Shown here one piece after another: positions 48,501 to 56,084 of a DNA stretch of 64,000 nucleotides. A program made the translations under genes and the position numbers. Position 1 is the first letter of the stretch. Every line of letters starts with the position of its first letter. Below the pieces are notes generated by a model, which saw only the letters and a list, made by a program, of their open reading frames with translations, did not search any database and was not told the DNA's origin. This DNA comes from Papilionanthe hookeriana x Papilionanthe teres (Eukaryota; Streptophyta; Magnoliopsida; Asparagales; Orchidaceae): the NCBI GenBank assembly GCA_022702705.1, contig CM040434.1:19139771-19203770 (forward strand), in the 5' to 3' direction.

Positions 48501-51500
48501 AAAAATCAAGTTTATTCCGAGACAGGGTTGTGTTCCTAACAAAGTCCGTGCACCCCATATATTTGGTATCTAATGTGCAGAACTGATTGGTAGGAATACA
48601 CGACATTAAGACAAATAAAGGGGCCCGATAGATGGCAGTAAGGGCGACATAACTCCAAAAACATTTAAGGTCATTAGTTTGGAACATAATGGAACGAGCA
48701 TTGAGAACGCATCAGTTTTTTCGCTCAACTATTTCATTTTGTTGAGGGCTATTCGTACAGAAGCTATGATGGAGGATACCCTTACTCACCAAGAATTCTC
48801 CAAATATAGAATTAAAGTACCCACGGTCATTATCGGTCTGAAGGACTTGAATGGAGGTTTTAGATTAGGTCAAAATAAAGAAGTGGAAAGTTTTAAAGGT
48901 GATAGTAGATTCAGAATTGTCCTTTAATATCTAAACCCAAATCATCCGAGTGTGATCATCAATTAGAGAAAAGAATTATCGTTTATTAGTGTAGCTTGCA
49001 GTTCGAGAGAATCCCATAAATCACTATAAATCAATGAAAATGGAGAGTAAGAAGTGTAACAGTGGGTGGATATGGTACACGATGATATTTAGCTAAATGA
49101 AAAATTTCACATTCAAATCATATGGATTTTTATAAATAAACATCAGAGGGTACAATTGTTTTAAGTAGTAAAAACCGTGATGGCCCAAGCAACAATGTAA
49201 AAGCATAATTTGACAAGCGGTTGAGAGGGAAAAACAACTATGAGATTGATGTCCACGTCATCAATGTCATTTTCTTGGAAGAAATAAAGCTCAGCTACCA
49301 GCTTAGCAGTTTCAATCATCCTCTCTAAAAGACAATCCTCAGAGACATAAATATCGGAAGAAAAATAAGCAACGCAATCAAGGTCAAATGTGAATTTACT
49401 GACCGATAAAAGGTTACAGTTAAACAAAGGTACGTGTAACACGGATTTCAGAGTCAGCTCGACTGTTAGTACAACTGAACCTTTACCTGCAATAGAATTA
49501 GAAGAATCATCAATAATTTTAATATTGTCCCACCCGGAGCACGGAGAATATGTTGAGAAGAATTGAAAGCATCTATTCATGTGGTTTGTGGCACCCGAAT
49601 CAATAATCCATGGAATAGAAGAAGCAAAACCAATGAGTGTCATAGAAATGTTATCTTGACAAACATCAAAGGACGACGAGTCAGAGAAGAACCGACTAGA
49701 TCCAAGTTGCTTAATTAAGTGTTTCATCTGACTCTTGATAGAGTTTTATGATTAGGGGATGGCTCGAGTGGGGACAGGCTGATCTGTTGTGGATTCTGAG
49801 GTTGTAGTAAGACCTTTAGTAAGAGAAGATTTGGTTGAAGATTTATTTGTCGGCTTCACGTAGAGCTTCCAAAACTTGCCACGGGTATGGTTGGTTTTTG
49901 ACAAAAATCACATGTGGGGTGTAGAGCATCATGATTGGTGAGCGACGGCGTGGCAGAGTGTAGAGCACAATTGGAGACCAAAGCTGAAAACTCGACTGAA
50001 TTAGTGGAGTAGCCGAGCATGACAAGTCTTCAGCTTTCTTCAAGGTGGATCTCAGAGAATGTCGTATAGATTGAAGGAAGAGGATCACGGCCAAGTATAC
50101 GACAGCAGACTTCGTCGAGATCCTTGTTTAAACCCGCCAAAAATTGGAACACAAAATTCTTTTCCAGTGAAAGAGCTTGAGACCATCGGAGGCCTGCAAG
50201 TTGTTGAATATATGACTGATAATCAGGAAATTCATGAAATTGTTATGTCCTCCGATCTGCGGAGGGATTGAGGTAAGTGTCAATCCTCTGGTGGACTCAA
50301 AGATAGCGCAGATGAAAGCTCGGTAGTGGAGGATTCCACCATGACTCTGATGGAGCCAAAAGTGAGGTTTGTGTGTCGAGACATAAACTTAGAAGGTTCC
50401 TTATGCAGTTGACAACAAAATAGGGGCTCTGAGAGAAGATTGTAATAGGCAGGAGGGAGGTCCATTGGTGGGAGGTCCGGCGGTGAGAGAGCATGCAAGG
50501 GAAAGATCCGGTTGCATGAGGGAGTATCGACGGCCCTGGAAGGAGATCTAGCCAGCAAGAGGAAGGTCGGGTGCTGTATAGCCAATAGGGGAGCAACCGA
50601 GAGCCTACAGGAAAGGGTACCTGCGGCTGAAACATACAGAGGAGGGACCGCATGGATGAATCTGACGGCTGAAAAAACTGCAAGGGAAGGCCTGAAGGGA
50701 AGTTCTGGCAGCTAGGGTAAGATTCATGGCTCTAACACCATGTAGGTTTTAGGAATTAAGCAGGATAATATTACTATTATTGAAAAGGGTATCAATAAAA
50801 GAAATAATGCTTCTAAAGTAGGAAAAATATGACGCACAAATCTCTCTCTAATAATTACTTCACGATAAAAAGAATGTCATAAATTAGGGAATAAAACAAA
50901 TAGCTAATAACCGGAAAGGAAACTAAATAATTTCTAACAAGGTAGATATCATAAATTTGTGAGAAAATTTATGTATCAATCACACACTATACCTGATATC
51001 ATTTATTATGTCAGCATTGTGAGTCAACATATTAATAGTCCAAATAAAAAACATTTGGAAATGATTTATAAATATTGAGGTTTTGTAAGAAGACCTCTGA
51101 AAGAGAGTTATTGTTTAAAAAAAATTAGATAACAGGGAAGCAGAAGTTTACACTGATGTTATTTGGGCAGGAGAACTCAAGGACAAAATAACCACATCTA
51201 GGTATTGTTCTTATGTAGGAGGAAATCCTGTCACACAGTGATCTCTAGAAATAATGTAGAATCTGAGTAGCGGGCACTTGAGGAATTTGTGAAGAAATGT
51301 TGATCCAAAAGTTACTAAATGAGTTGAAATGCTCCGCAATCAATCTCATAAAGATGTTATGTGACAGCCAATCCGCCAATAATATTGCAAAGAATCCTGC
51401 ACATCATGACATAACCAAACACATTAAGATTGATAGACATTTTACCTCTGAAAAAAATTAATGGTGGCATTATTCATGTAATCTATAGTTCAACTCATCT

Positions 51501-53444
51501 TCAAATCATTAATGTCTTCAATAAATTCCTACCTTCAGGCAGCTTCACTAATTTGACTACCAAGAGTGTAAAATTATATCATATTCGGTGACCCACACTA
51601 CTTGTCATATGGGCCACAGGTTCAGTTTGTGGTATTGGAGGGAGTTTCATATTTCAGTTGTCTTCTTTTTTTTTACTTCTTTATTATTATGTTGTATGTC
51701 TTCCTTCATTGCTTATTTTGTATTTCGTAAGTTGTAATAGTCTTACTTATGTATCTCCTAGTCTTCCCCCATATAATAAGGGAAAGGTTGCAATTTGAAT
51801 AAGAGGGAATAAGAAAATATAGTTTCTCCACATTTCTTCACTTTCCAGCATGTAAAGAGATTGGTACGCTCCTATTGATAGGATTTACATAATTTTTTTA
51901 ACGTAAATCCAGCCAAATGTCATTTTTGGGTTCGATAAATCTAACATCATATTAAATCCTTATTTTTGTCCCATTTATTCTGTCAGTTAGACCCAGTTTT
52001 ATTAAAATCCAAATATTAGCTGGATTTAAAGAATTTAGCTTATGAAGAAAATACTTCACAGAGATTTATATCAAACACATCAAATGGATTCAATTGGATT
52101 TAATCTTAATTGAACCAAACATTATTTCAGATTTAATAATATTTGGATATGCTAAATCTGAAATTACCAAACTTACTAAATCTTATTTAACTTAAATCCT
52201 ACTTGTAGCCAAGCACTCCCGTAGAGACTCATGCTAGATCAGCAGAAGACAACTACAGGTCATTCAGGTACTTCAAATCAAACAAAATTACACTCTCCGG
52301 GTCAAAATTTTTTAACTTGAATGACCACTTTATAGGAACCAAAGTGTAAGGACAAACCCGCAAAATTAAGATCATGAAAGGACCAACTGCAATATTTGCA
52401 CGAAAAATATACAAGTTCGGAAATAGTTTCAGCCTCCCCTTGCCATACACTGTACAACTTAAGGTGTATCTAATTTTGATATGCCATTTGTCAATATGAA
52501 AAGTAAAGAATGTATGAAGATTTACACATTATGAATTCCTTCATGGTCCAGCATTGAGAAATGAAAATGCATGAGTCTCCTGTAATGCATCTACTGCCAC
52601 CGCTCAAATAGATCAGCCTATCGTGGCTAGACCACAAATTCACATCCACCGATGGCAAGTGATTAATCACCAAGTGAAAGCAATCCAATTGAGCATAAAA
52701 TCAACATAGCCCACGTGCTGCTCCCTTGAAAAAAAAAAAGATGCGTGATGCAGCCATCTAACTTTAGACCTAGGGCAGATAGTGTCATCGCTTACCCATA
52801 TGTGCAAAAAGTAATTCCCAGTCCTAATTGTAATCCAAGTACGACAGCACCGAAGCCACCCAACTCCAGCCTTGTTAATTTCAGACATGTTGCATACCTT
52901 TTTCCGCGAACTGCAAGAAGGAGTCAACCCTCTTCAACGAAACACAACCCTTGCAAGCTAAATTCTTATGACCCCGCTCCTTGAGCAACTCCTCAAGCTC
53001 CTTAAAACATGCCGTTTTCGCTAAACCCCCGCCACCGCCCCCTCCTGTTCCTCCACTGACTCTACTATGGTGCTTCGCCTTCTTGTACTCCTTCAGTAAG
53101 TTCCTCCACTTATCAGTACACATGGTTGGGGACCGCTCGAAGCCTTTCTCCCTCATCTTCGCAGAGATCTGCTCCCATAAGTGTTTGTTGGACTTCGAAG
53201 TGTTAAAGAGACGATCCATCTCGCGGCGCAGGGCGATGAGACAAAGGGTTTCTTCCTGTACCCAGGTCTCAGCACGCTTCTTAGGATTAGGGCCATGGGT
53301 TCTAGCATCATGGTCGTCACCGCAGCTGCTCTCGCTCATGGTCATTCTCTTCCTTGGCTCGTCGAGTTGATCCTCTTCTCCCCTCCGCTGGAAAGAAAAA
53401 TCTCCGCAGGCGAGAAGCTGCTCTAGAGTGAGGGAAAAGGACAT
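26428..53444 (-). CDS. GT-1: GT-1/GT-4-type trihelix transcription factor, 5 exons over 27 kb
   Basis: Join complement of 52898-53444, 44317-44355, 38437-38568, 37865-38092 and 26428-26645: 1,164 nt, 387 residues. All introns are GT/AG and phase 1. The trihelix DNA-binding domain is at about residues 58-150 (KRAETWVQEETLCLIALRRE; SNKHLWEQISAKMREKGFER; CTDKWRNLLKEYKKAKHH), followed by a Gly-rich insert at 131-140. The GT-1 central motif VDSFLQFAEKG is at 173-183. The conserved C-terminal region of the GT-1/GT-4 group runs from DHERDSLAITAVD through PPWNWKD, VILVKFGEYSRKIGIDGTSE, FGLRTRRTFWLEDEDEVVRS and LDRDMPLGTYTVHLDEG to LQPGAVYQGL. It should bind GT elements of light-responsive promoters in the nucleus. 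The start at 53444 is uncertain, as Met34 or Met36 would also be in frame. No damage is seen. Confidence 0.93.
27085..27310. repeat. CCA/CCATTG-rich low-complexity stretch
   Basis: Imperfect repeats of CCACCATTG, CCAACCAC and CACCATTGCC words. Long ORFs across it (plus strand) are compositional and not believed to be genes. Confidence 0.6.
27497..27546. repeat. (TA)n microsatellite
   Basis: About 24 uninterrupted AT units flanked by GCTAT...ATAGC, which extends the self-complementary stretch. Confidence 0.95.
29552..29836 (-). pseudogene. Copia gag N-terminal fragment within the hAT remnant
   Basis: 94 open codons starting at ATG: TYPLLTKSNYSVWALKMRVN, then LQAQGVWDAVEQ and RMTLAAIYQALPEDVLLMV. 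This is the DUF4219/UBN2 start of plant copia gag proteins. It sits between the two hAT C-terminal pieces in the same orientation and has higher GC than its flanks. It is cut off after about 90 residues, and no LTR is visible nearby. Confidence 0.75.
30900..31085. repeat. Unclassified GC-richer segment interrupting the hAT remnant
   Basis: A compact segment (TGTGACGCCAAAAATCCTAGG ... TTTGTGGCGTGGTGG) lies between the two DUF659 pieces and shows no coding similarity to them. GTGACGCC / GGCGTGGT near its ends is a weak inverted match. It is probably a small inserted element. Confidence 0.3.
32810..33130. repeat. Dispersed 'CCGACCCAA' repeat, copy 1
   Basis: Degenerate words GACCCAA, AACTCGACCC and TTGGGTTAGT recur, like the GGGTCGGGTT-type repeats common in plant intergenic DNA. 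A second tract of the same kind lies at 53510-53880. Confidence 0.45.
33204..33218 (+). repeat. Homopolymer G15
   Basis: Fifteen consecutive G immediately before the RTE remnant. The run length may be inexact if sequencing erred. Confidence 0.9.
33235..35115 (+). mobile_element. RTE-type non-LTR retrotransposon remnant
   Basis: Plus-strand pieces in several frames. A pre-RT segment reads FSDLYNRLDTKEDKK (about 33358). The RT blocks are ANYNGIKLTCHTLKLWE (about 33850), FISIGLHQGS-like (about 34220), CMLFVDDILLVD (about 34320, catalytic DD kept) and SRTKTEYM (about 34425). FKYLGSII and GKFYKIVVRLAMLYDVECWP follow. The C-terminal piece is FGHIKRRPSNDLIIRV, then KARGRPRKNWANCIKNDLNL. It ends in a (TTG)n tail at 35081-35108, as plant RTEs do. 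The 5' endonuclease part is missing and there are many stops, so it is dead. It is antisense to the host gene. Confidence 0.85.
35081..35115 (+). repeat. (GTT)n/(ATT)n tail of the RTE element
   Basis: About nine GTT units, then ATTATT. This is the microsatellite 3' end expected of plant RTE LINEs. Confidence 0.85.
35116..36440 (-). mobile_element. Truncated copia element (gag knuckle - integrase)
   Basis: On the minus strand, a CCHC knuckle lies near 36435-36380 (PLCKHC, then KLGHIKDEC, with one stop). The pre-integrase domain is at 35775-35600 (LLWHHHLGYSHFHYAAKL on to PPHLFSIIHSDI). An integrase core with stops runs from 35560 to 35120 (ARWFVFFIDNHTRTSWMFLM; SRSIMLSYNVQKIFWGDAV). RT and RNase H are absent. 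The fragment ends where the RTE tail begins. No LTR pair was found. Confidence 0.75.
36032..36253. repeat. 111-bp tandem duplication
   Basis: TATCTTTGAAAACTTTTATT begins at 36032 and 36143. Both copies run through GGACTCTTGTTGGTAGGC and CTCAATTGT, and differ at only a handful of positions. This indicates a fairly recent duplication inside the dead copia fragment. Confidence 0.9.
36615..36775. repeat. ~40-bp minisatellite, 4 copies
   Basis: The unit with core TGTCGCNAACACAGGATTTNCACT recurs near 36617, 36656, 36697 and 36737 (period 39-41 bp), increasingly diverged at the edges. It lies upstream (minus sense) of the copia knuckle. No function is apparent. Confidence 0.7.
37865..38092 (-). CDS. 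GT-1: GT-1-like exon 4
   Basis: 76 codons (residues 240-315): GEDNHSSYIGRVILVKFGEY through RDMPLGTYTVHLDE. Acceptor TTATTTAG^GT, donor GAAG^GTATGG. The exon length is divisible by 3. Confidence 0.94.
38437..38568 (-). CDS. GT-1: GT-1-like exon 3
   Basis: 44 codons: ATGRSVLHQDRHLDHERDS on to NGIPPWNWKDNSAN. Acceptor TTTAATCAG^CT, donor CAAATG^GTAATG. Intron 3 (38093-38436) is only 344 bp and holds nothing notable. Confidence 0.93.
38946..39178 (-). repeat. 3' LTR of the intron-2 copia
   Basis: 233 bp, TGTAGATTTTGGGAGAGG ... AATCCAACA on the plus strand. Collinear with the LTR at 43911-44141 (shared AATTATGACATACCAATAAT and CACATGATAAG/CCCATAATAAA regions) but clearly diverged. Confidence 0.88.
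43911..44141 (-). repeat. 5' LTR of the intron-2 copia
   Basis: 231 bp, TGTAGGCCTTGGAGAGG ... AACCCAACA on the plus strand. The tRNA-Met-type primer-binding site directly abuts it on the inner side. Confidence 0.88.
44317..44355 (-). CDS. GT-1: GT-1-like exon 2 (39-nt microexon)
   Basis: Encodes (G)LEDVNLLFGPTE, matching the segment after VDSF.QF..KG in GT-1 proteins. Acceptor TGAATCAG^GTC, donor AGAAG^GTATTA. It is short enough to be missed by gene finders, but it joins exons 1 and 3 in frame. It lies 175 bp from the end of a copia LTR. Confidence 0.85.
45093..45105 (+). repeat. Homopolymer C13
   Basis: Thirteen consecutive C in AT-rich intronic DNA. The length may be unreliable. Confidence 0.85.
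45795..46180 (+). mobile_element. Copia A, 5' piece (reverse transcriptase), interrupted
   Basis: Plus-strand RT fragment: IIYLDDTISSSND (catalytic LDD kept), then FEIKNLGAMRHFLGM, NKKFVISQKKYILVLL and MLGCKPIEVPMDLT, with frameshifts and a stop. Everything upstream of RT is missing. The reading frame breaks at 46180, where copia B begins, and resumes at 50941. Confidence 0.82.
46181..46379 (-). repeat. 3' LTR of copia B
   Basis: 199 bp, TGTAGGTTTTGGGAATTGAG ... AATTATAACA on the plus strand. Collinear with 50741-50940. Confidence 0.9.
46865..46955 (-). repeat. 45-bp tandem duplication in copia B RNase H region
   Basis: GTGAAGAGAAAATARCAAAC begins at 46865 and 46910. It duplicates 15 codons (LDLGLLFSLH-like) inside the domain. 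Confidence 0.85.
49161..49727 (-). pseudogene. Copia B protease and pre-integrase ORF
   Basis: 188 open codons. The aspartic protease motif WIIDSGATNHM (about residues 38-48) and LHVPLFNCNLLSVSKFTFDL are typical of copia Pol. This is the longest undamaged Pol segment in the window. It is not a separate gene but part of the broken gag-pol. Confidence 0.85.
50741..50940 (-). repeat. 5' LTR of copia B
   Basis: 200 bp, TGTAGGTTTTAGGAATTAAG ... AATTTCTAACA on the plus strand. It is followed on its inner side by the primer-binding site. Confidence 0.9.
50941..51640 (+). mobile_element. Copia A, 3' piece (RNase H and 3' end)
   Basis: Resumes the interrupted Pol: RYHKFVRKFMYQSHTIPDII directly after the copia B flank, then AEVYTDVIWAGELKDKITTS with YCSYVGGN, HHDITKHIKIDRHF-like and ANVFNKFLPSGSFTNLTTK-like sequence near 51510-51560. 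Several stops. The LTR boundary downstream is not resolved. Confidence 0.8.
51865..52219. mobile_element. MITE-like segment
   Basis: Rich in GGATTTA/TAAATCC words in both orientations (GGATTTAC at 51881-51888 against GTAAATCC at 51903-51910). Its ends loosely resemble each other inverted (GGAGTGCTTGG at 52219 in minus sense; GGAGCGTACCAA at the left). It is non-coding and has the style of hAT-derived MITEs. The boundaries are tentative. Confidence 0.35.
52898..53444 (-). CDS. GT-1: GT-1-like exon 1 (trihelix domain)
   Basis: 182 codons plus one base, from ATG at 53444 to GCGGAAAAAG^GTATGC. Holds the entire trihelix DNA-binding domain, including three Trp of the fold (W61, W90, W113), and the Gly-rich run GGTGGGGGGG. 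The basic stretch KKRAE at 55-59 may assist nuclear targeting. Confidence 0.95.
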
Positions 53445-53510
53445 CTCAGAGAAGTAAAACCCATAAGAGAAGCAAGAAGCCCTAAGGTTTGATTTGTTTG
53501 GCTCGTTATT
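53445..53510 (-). promoter_or_regulatory. Proximal 5' leader/promoter of the GT-1-like gene
   Basis: A purine-rich leader with AAGCAAGAAGCCC lies directly upstream of the ATG (minus sense). Only about 65 bp separate the ATG from a dispersed repeat, so promoter sequence must lie in or beyond that repeat. No TATA box can be supported. Confidence 0.35.
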
Positions 53511-53880
53511 AGAACGGAAATTTTGAGCGGTGTTAATTTGGTGAGTGATTCGGGTACGGGTCCAATTTAGAAATGATCTGATCTGAATATAATCAATTTG
53601 AAATAGATGTGGATAATAAACGGTTTAAAAATTTTGATCAAAACCCGTCTTTCACTCGAATCTGACTCGCTAACCCAAATCCGATCAGAGATTTCGTGCT
53701 TAATTAGGTCATATTTTGATTTTCAGGTTCAATATAAACATGAATCCGACCCGAATAATAACAGGTCGAACTTTCTGACCCAATCCCAACTCGAAAAATT
53801 CTTTGATCAACTCTAACCCGTATTTTTCGAGTCGGGTTGGTGTGTCGGATTAATTTTTGACACCTCTAGAAAATTTTTGG
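53510..53880. repeat. Dispersed 'CCGACCC/GGGTCGG' repeat, copy 2, in the GT-1 promoter
   Basis: Words such as GGGTACGGGTCC, AACCCGTCTTTCACTCGAA, CCGACCCGAATAA and GAGTCGGGTTGGTGTGTCGG recur, ending TTTTTGACACCTCTAG. This is a common plant intergenic repeat type. It is related to the tract at 32810-33130. Confidence 0.55.
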
Positions 53881-56084
53881 ATGTTTATATTTATTTAGTA
53901 GTGCCGAGTGAAATTGAAGAGTGCTCATGTTATACTATAGTATGTTGAGATGTTGGTGTAATTGTATTTTTATTTCTCTTTTTTAACAAGGAAGATTTAT
54001 ATACATTCTACTTACTTTCTCTTACTTTACATATCTAACACATATACTTTAATGTTTATATATATATTGTCTTATCCATACATAGAAAGTTGTATTTCAC
54101 TTTTAAAAGTTGAAATCGTTGTATTTTTTATGTGATAACAAAATTTTGGGAGGTATAAATGCTAAAAAAACAAAATTAAGGTGTTTGATGTAATAATTAA
54201 TTTATCTTTTCATTCATTTTTTCGTTTTCTCAACTCTCACTCTCAATTTATTTTATTTTCTCTCTTGAATTGGTGTAGCCACCATCCTTTTCTTCATTTG
54301 TTCACCACCCCTCGTGACTATTTAGTGACAACCAACTCCATTGATAGGGCATCAAAAGGCAACCTCTCCTACCCCATTTTCTGTCTCGCGATTTTGCTTA
54401 AAATCATTGCTCAGCCTCCCTTCCCTCTTGCTCTTATGCCTAAAACCCTCGCAGTATAGTCGCACCTAGTGCTAGCCAGAAAGGCTGTGGTGGGATCATG
54501 GCGTTCATAGACAACTATTTTCCTCCTCCTTTCGTTCGCTCCTACTTGAAACCATTGAGAAATGTAACATTCGTCTTTCTACCTTCCTCCCACCCGCTTA
54601 AGCACACGTCAACTTCTCTAAATCCTGCAAAAAAATTTTTCAATGGGATTGCTAAATCCTCAATAAGGCAAATTGGAAGAGAAACGAGATTTAAGAACCT
54701 GTAGTTTAAGTGTTACGCATGTAAATCCCCAAAAAATTTATTTCATAAATTAGAATCCCCCCATCAAAATAAATTAAAAAATAAAATACTATTTTAAAAA
54801 TGTTAGTTAAAGTCCAATTCAATTTGGTTCACAATTTTTTACTTCTAAATAAATATTATAGTAATAATTTAATGACAACAAAATAATAATAATAAATATA
54901 TTGATTAAGTTACACCTAATGAATAAATAAGATTAATTGCATGATCATTTATACATTGTTTTTAAATGATGCAGGGTCGCTAGTTGAATCGTTGACTTCG
55001 TAGAAGAATCGTGTTTTGTCGCCTCTAGATAAGTAACTATTTTTATTAAAGAATATTTCCTAGTTAGAGATTTTAATCCTTATTATTTTTAGTTGATTCG
55101 TAGCAATTTTAAAAGATTGTTAGTCAAACTCTTACTACTTCAATTATAATTTTTTCACTTTTTAAAACTTCAACTATTACTCTTGATGGACGCAATAACT
55201 ATCTTAATTTATTACTGTAAATTTTCTCATATTTGAGTAACCCTGTAATCATATGTTTTCCTTTCCTTATACTTCTTTGAAATTGCAAGTGGATTCGTGT
55301 CATATCACAATAATGTGTAAATTAGCATATTCTTTCATATTACAATTTTGGAAATTTTGTATGCTTGTGTGATGATATGTAGATCGGCGAAACCCTTTTA
55401 GATTTTGGCTAGTAGGGTCGCGGTCCAATAGGGTGACGACTCTACACAAAATCATTGGGTTTTTTGGGGTTGGTATTGATCTTCACAGTTTTAGAGTGTT
55501 TGTTAAAACTAACTATAAAAATAATACATGAAAAATTGAATAACAAGAAATTTTGATTGAAAATAATTGCATGTTTTCTCATGATAAGTAAACATAGTTG
55601 ATGGTTATCAGTCTCTTATAGCTTTATCATGTTATATATGCACATAATAATCAGTTATATTTGTTGTTCATACTACATGTCCCATTTTCCTTGTCATTTT
55701 TGCTTTAATAATTAGTTGTTAGTTACTTAGCTTGTCAGTTATAACAGGTTATATTTAAACACCTGCAGGATCGTCTTCACCAAAACAGACCTGATAGTTT
55801 TAGATTTTTCTATTTGGACTATTTTCAATTTTTTACTTTAGTTACTATATTTTTCCGTTTGGGGATTAGGTAGTGGTTTGTTTTTTAGTTTTGATTAGGT
55901 CATTTTTTGCATTTTTCAGTTGTATTCACGCACTATTTATTATGAAATAAAATTTATATTTCTTAGTTTATTCCTATTGTTATTTGCTTACAATATTTCT
56001 TTTAAAATGCAAAACATGTTCAATAAATTTCTTCACGTCCTGCATTTTCAGGGTGAACCATCTTCCAAACTCGAGATGTGACAG
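53881..56084. other. Intergenic AT-rich DNA; right part probably gypsy LTR/leader
   Basis: The two short plus-strand ORFs here (54181-54459 and 54498-54704) resemble no family I know and are taken as chance. Because a primer-binding site follows at 56085, the end of this interval (ending GATGTGACA) is likely the 5' LTR of the gypsy remnant. Its left edge is not defined. Confidence 0.4.

Larger units (their letters stand above)
46181..50940 (-). mobile_element. Copia B (4.76 kb, both LTRs) inserted into copia A
   Basis: LTRs lie at 46181-46379 and 50741-50940. The primer-binding site TGGTGTTAGAGCC is at 50740-50728 (tRNA-Met type), and the polypurine tract TTGAAGGGGG is at 46389-46380. Flanks AAGTA / AGGTA are a 5-bp target duplication with one change. 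Minus-strand coding pieces: gag (about 50680-49850), protease with WIIDSGATNHM (49620), integrase C-terminal region (48687-48480), RT from about 48010 to 47120 with YADD at about 47360 and LQYFLGMKVER, and RNase H (47062-46530: YTDADWPGS, WKSKKQSVAAPS). Frameshifts divide it, so it is inactive, though key catalytic residues survive. Confidence 0.88.
44356..52897 (-). other. GT-1-like intron 1 (8.5 kb) with nested copia elements
   Basis: Contents: unassigned AT-rich DNA (44356-45790) with a C13 run, older plus-strand copia piece A1 (45795-46180), inserted minus-strand copia B (46181-50940), piece A2 (50941-51640), a MITE-like segment (about 51865-52219), and unassigned DNA up to exon 1. Confidence 0.88.

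Noticed and set aside
52981..53370. Plus-strand ORFs opposite the trihelix exon
   Set aside because: They are antisense shadows. The minus strand encodes the clear trihelix domain.
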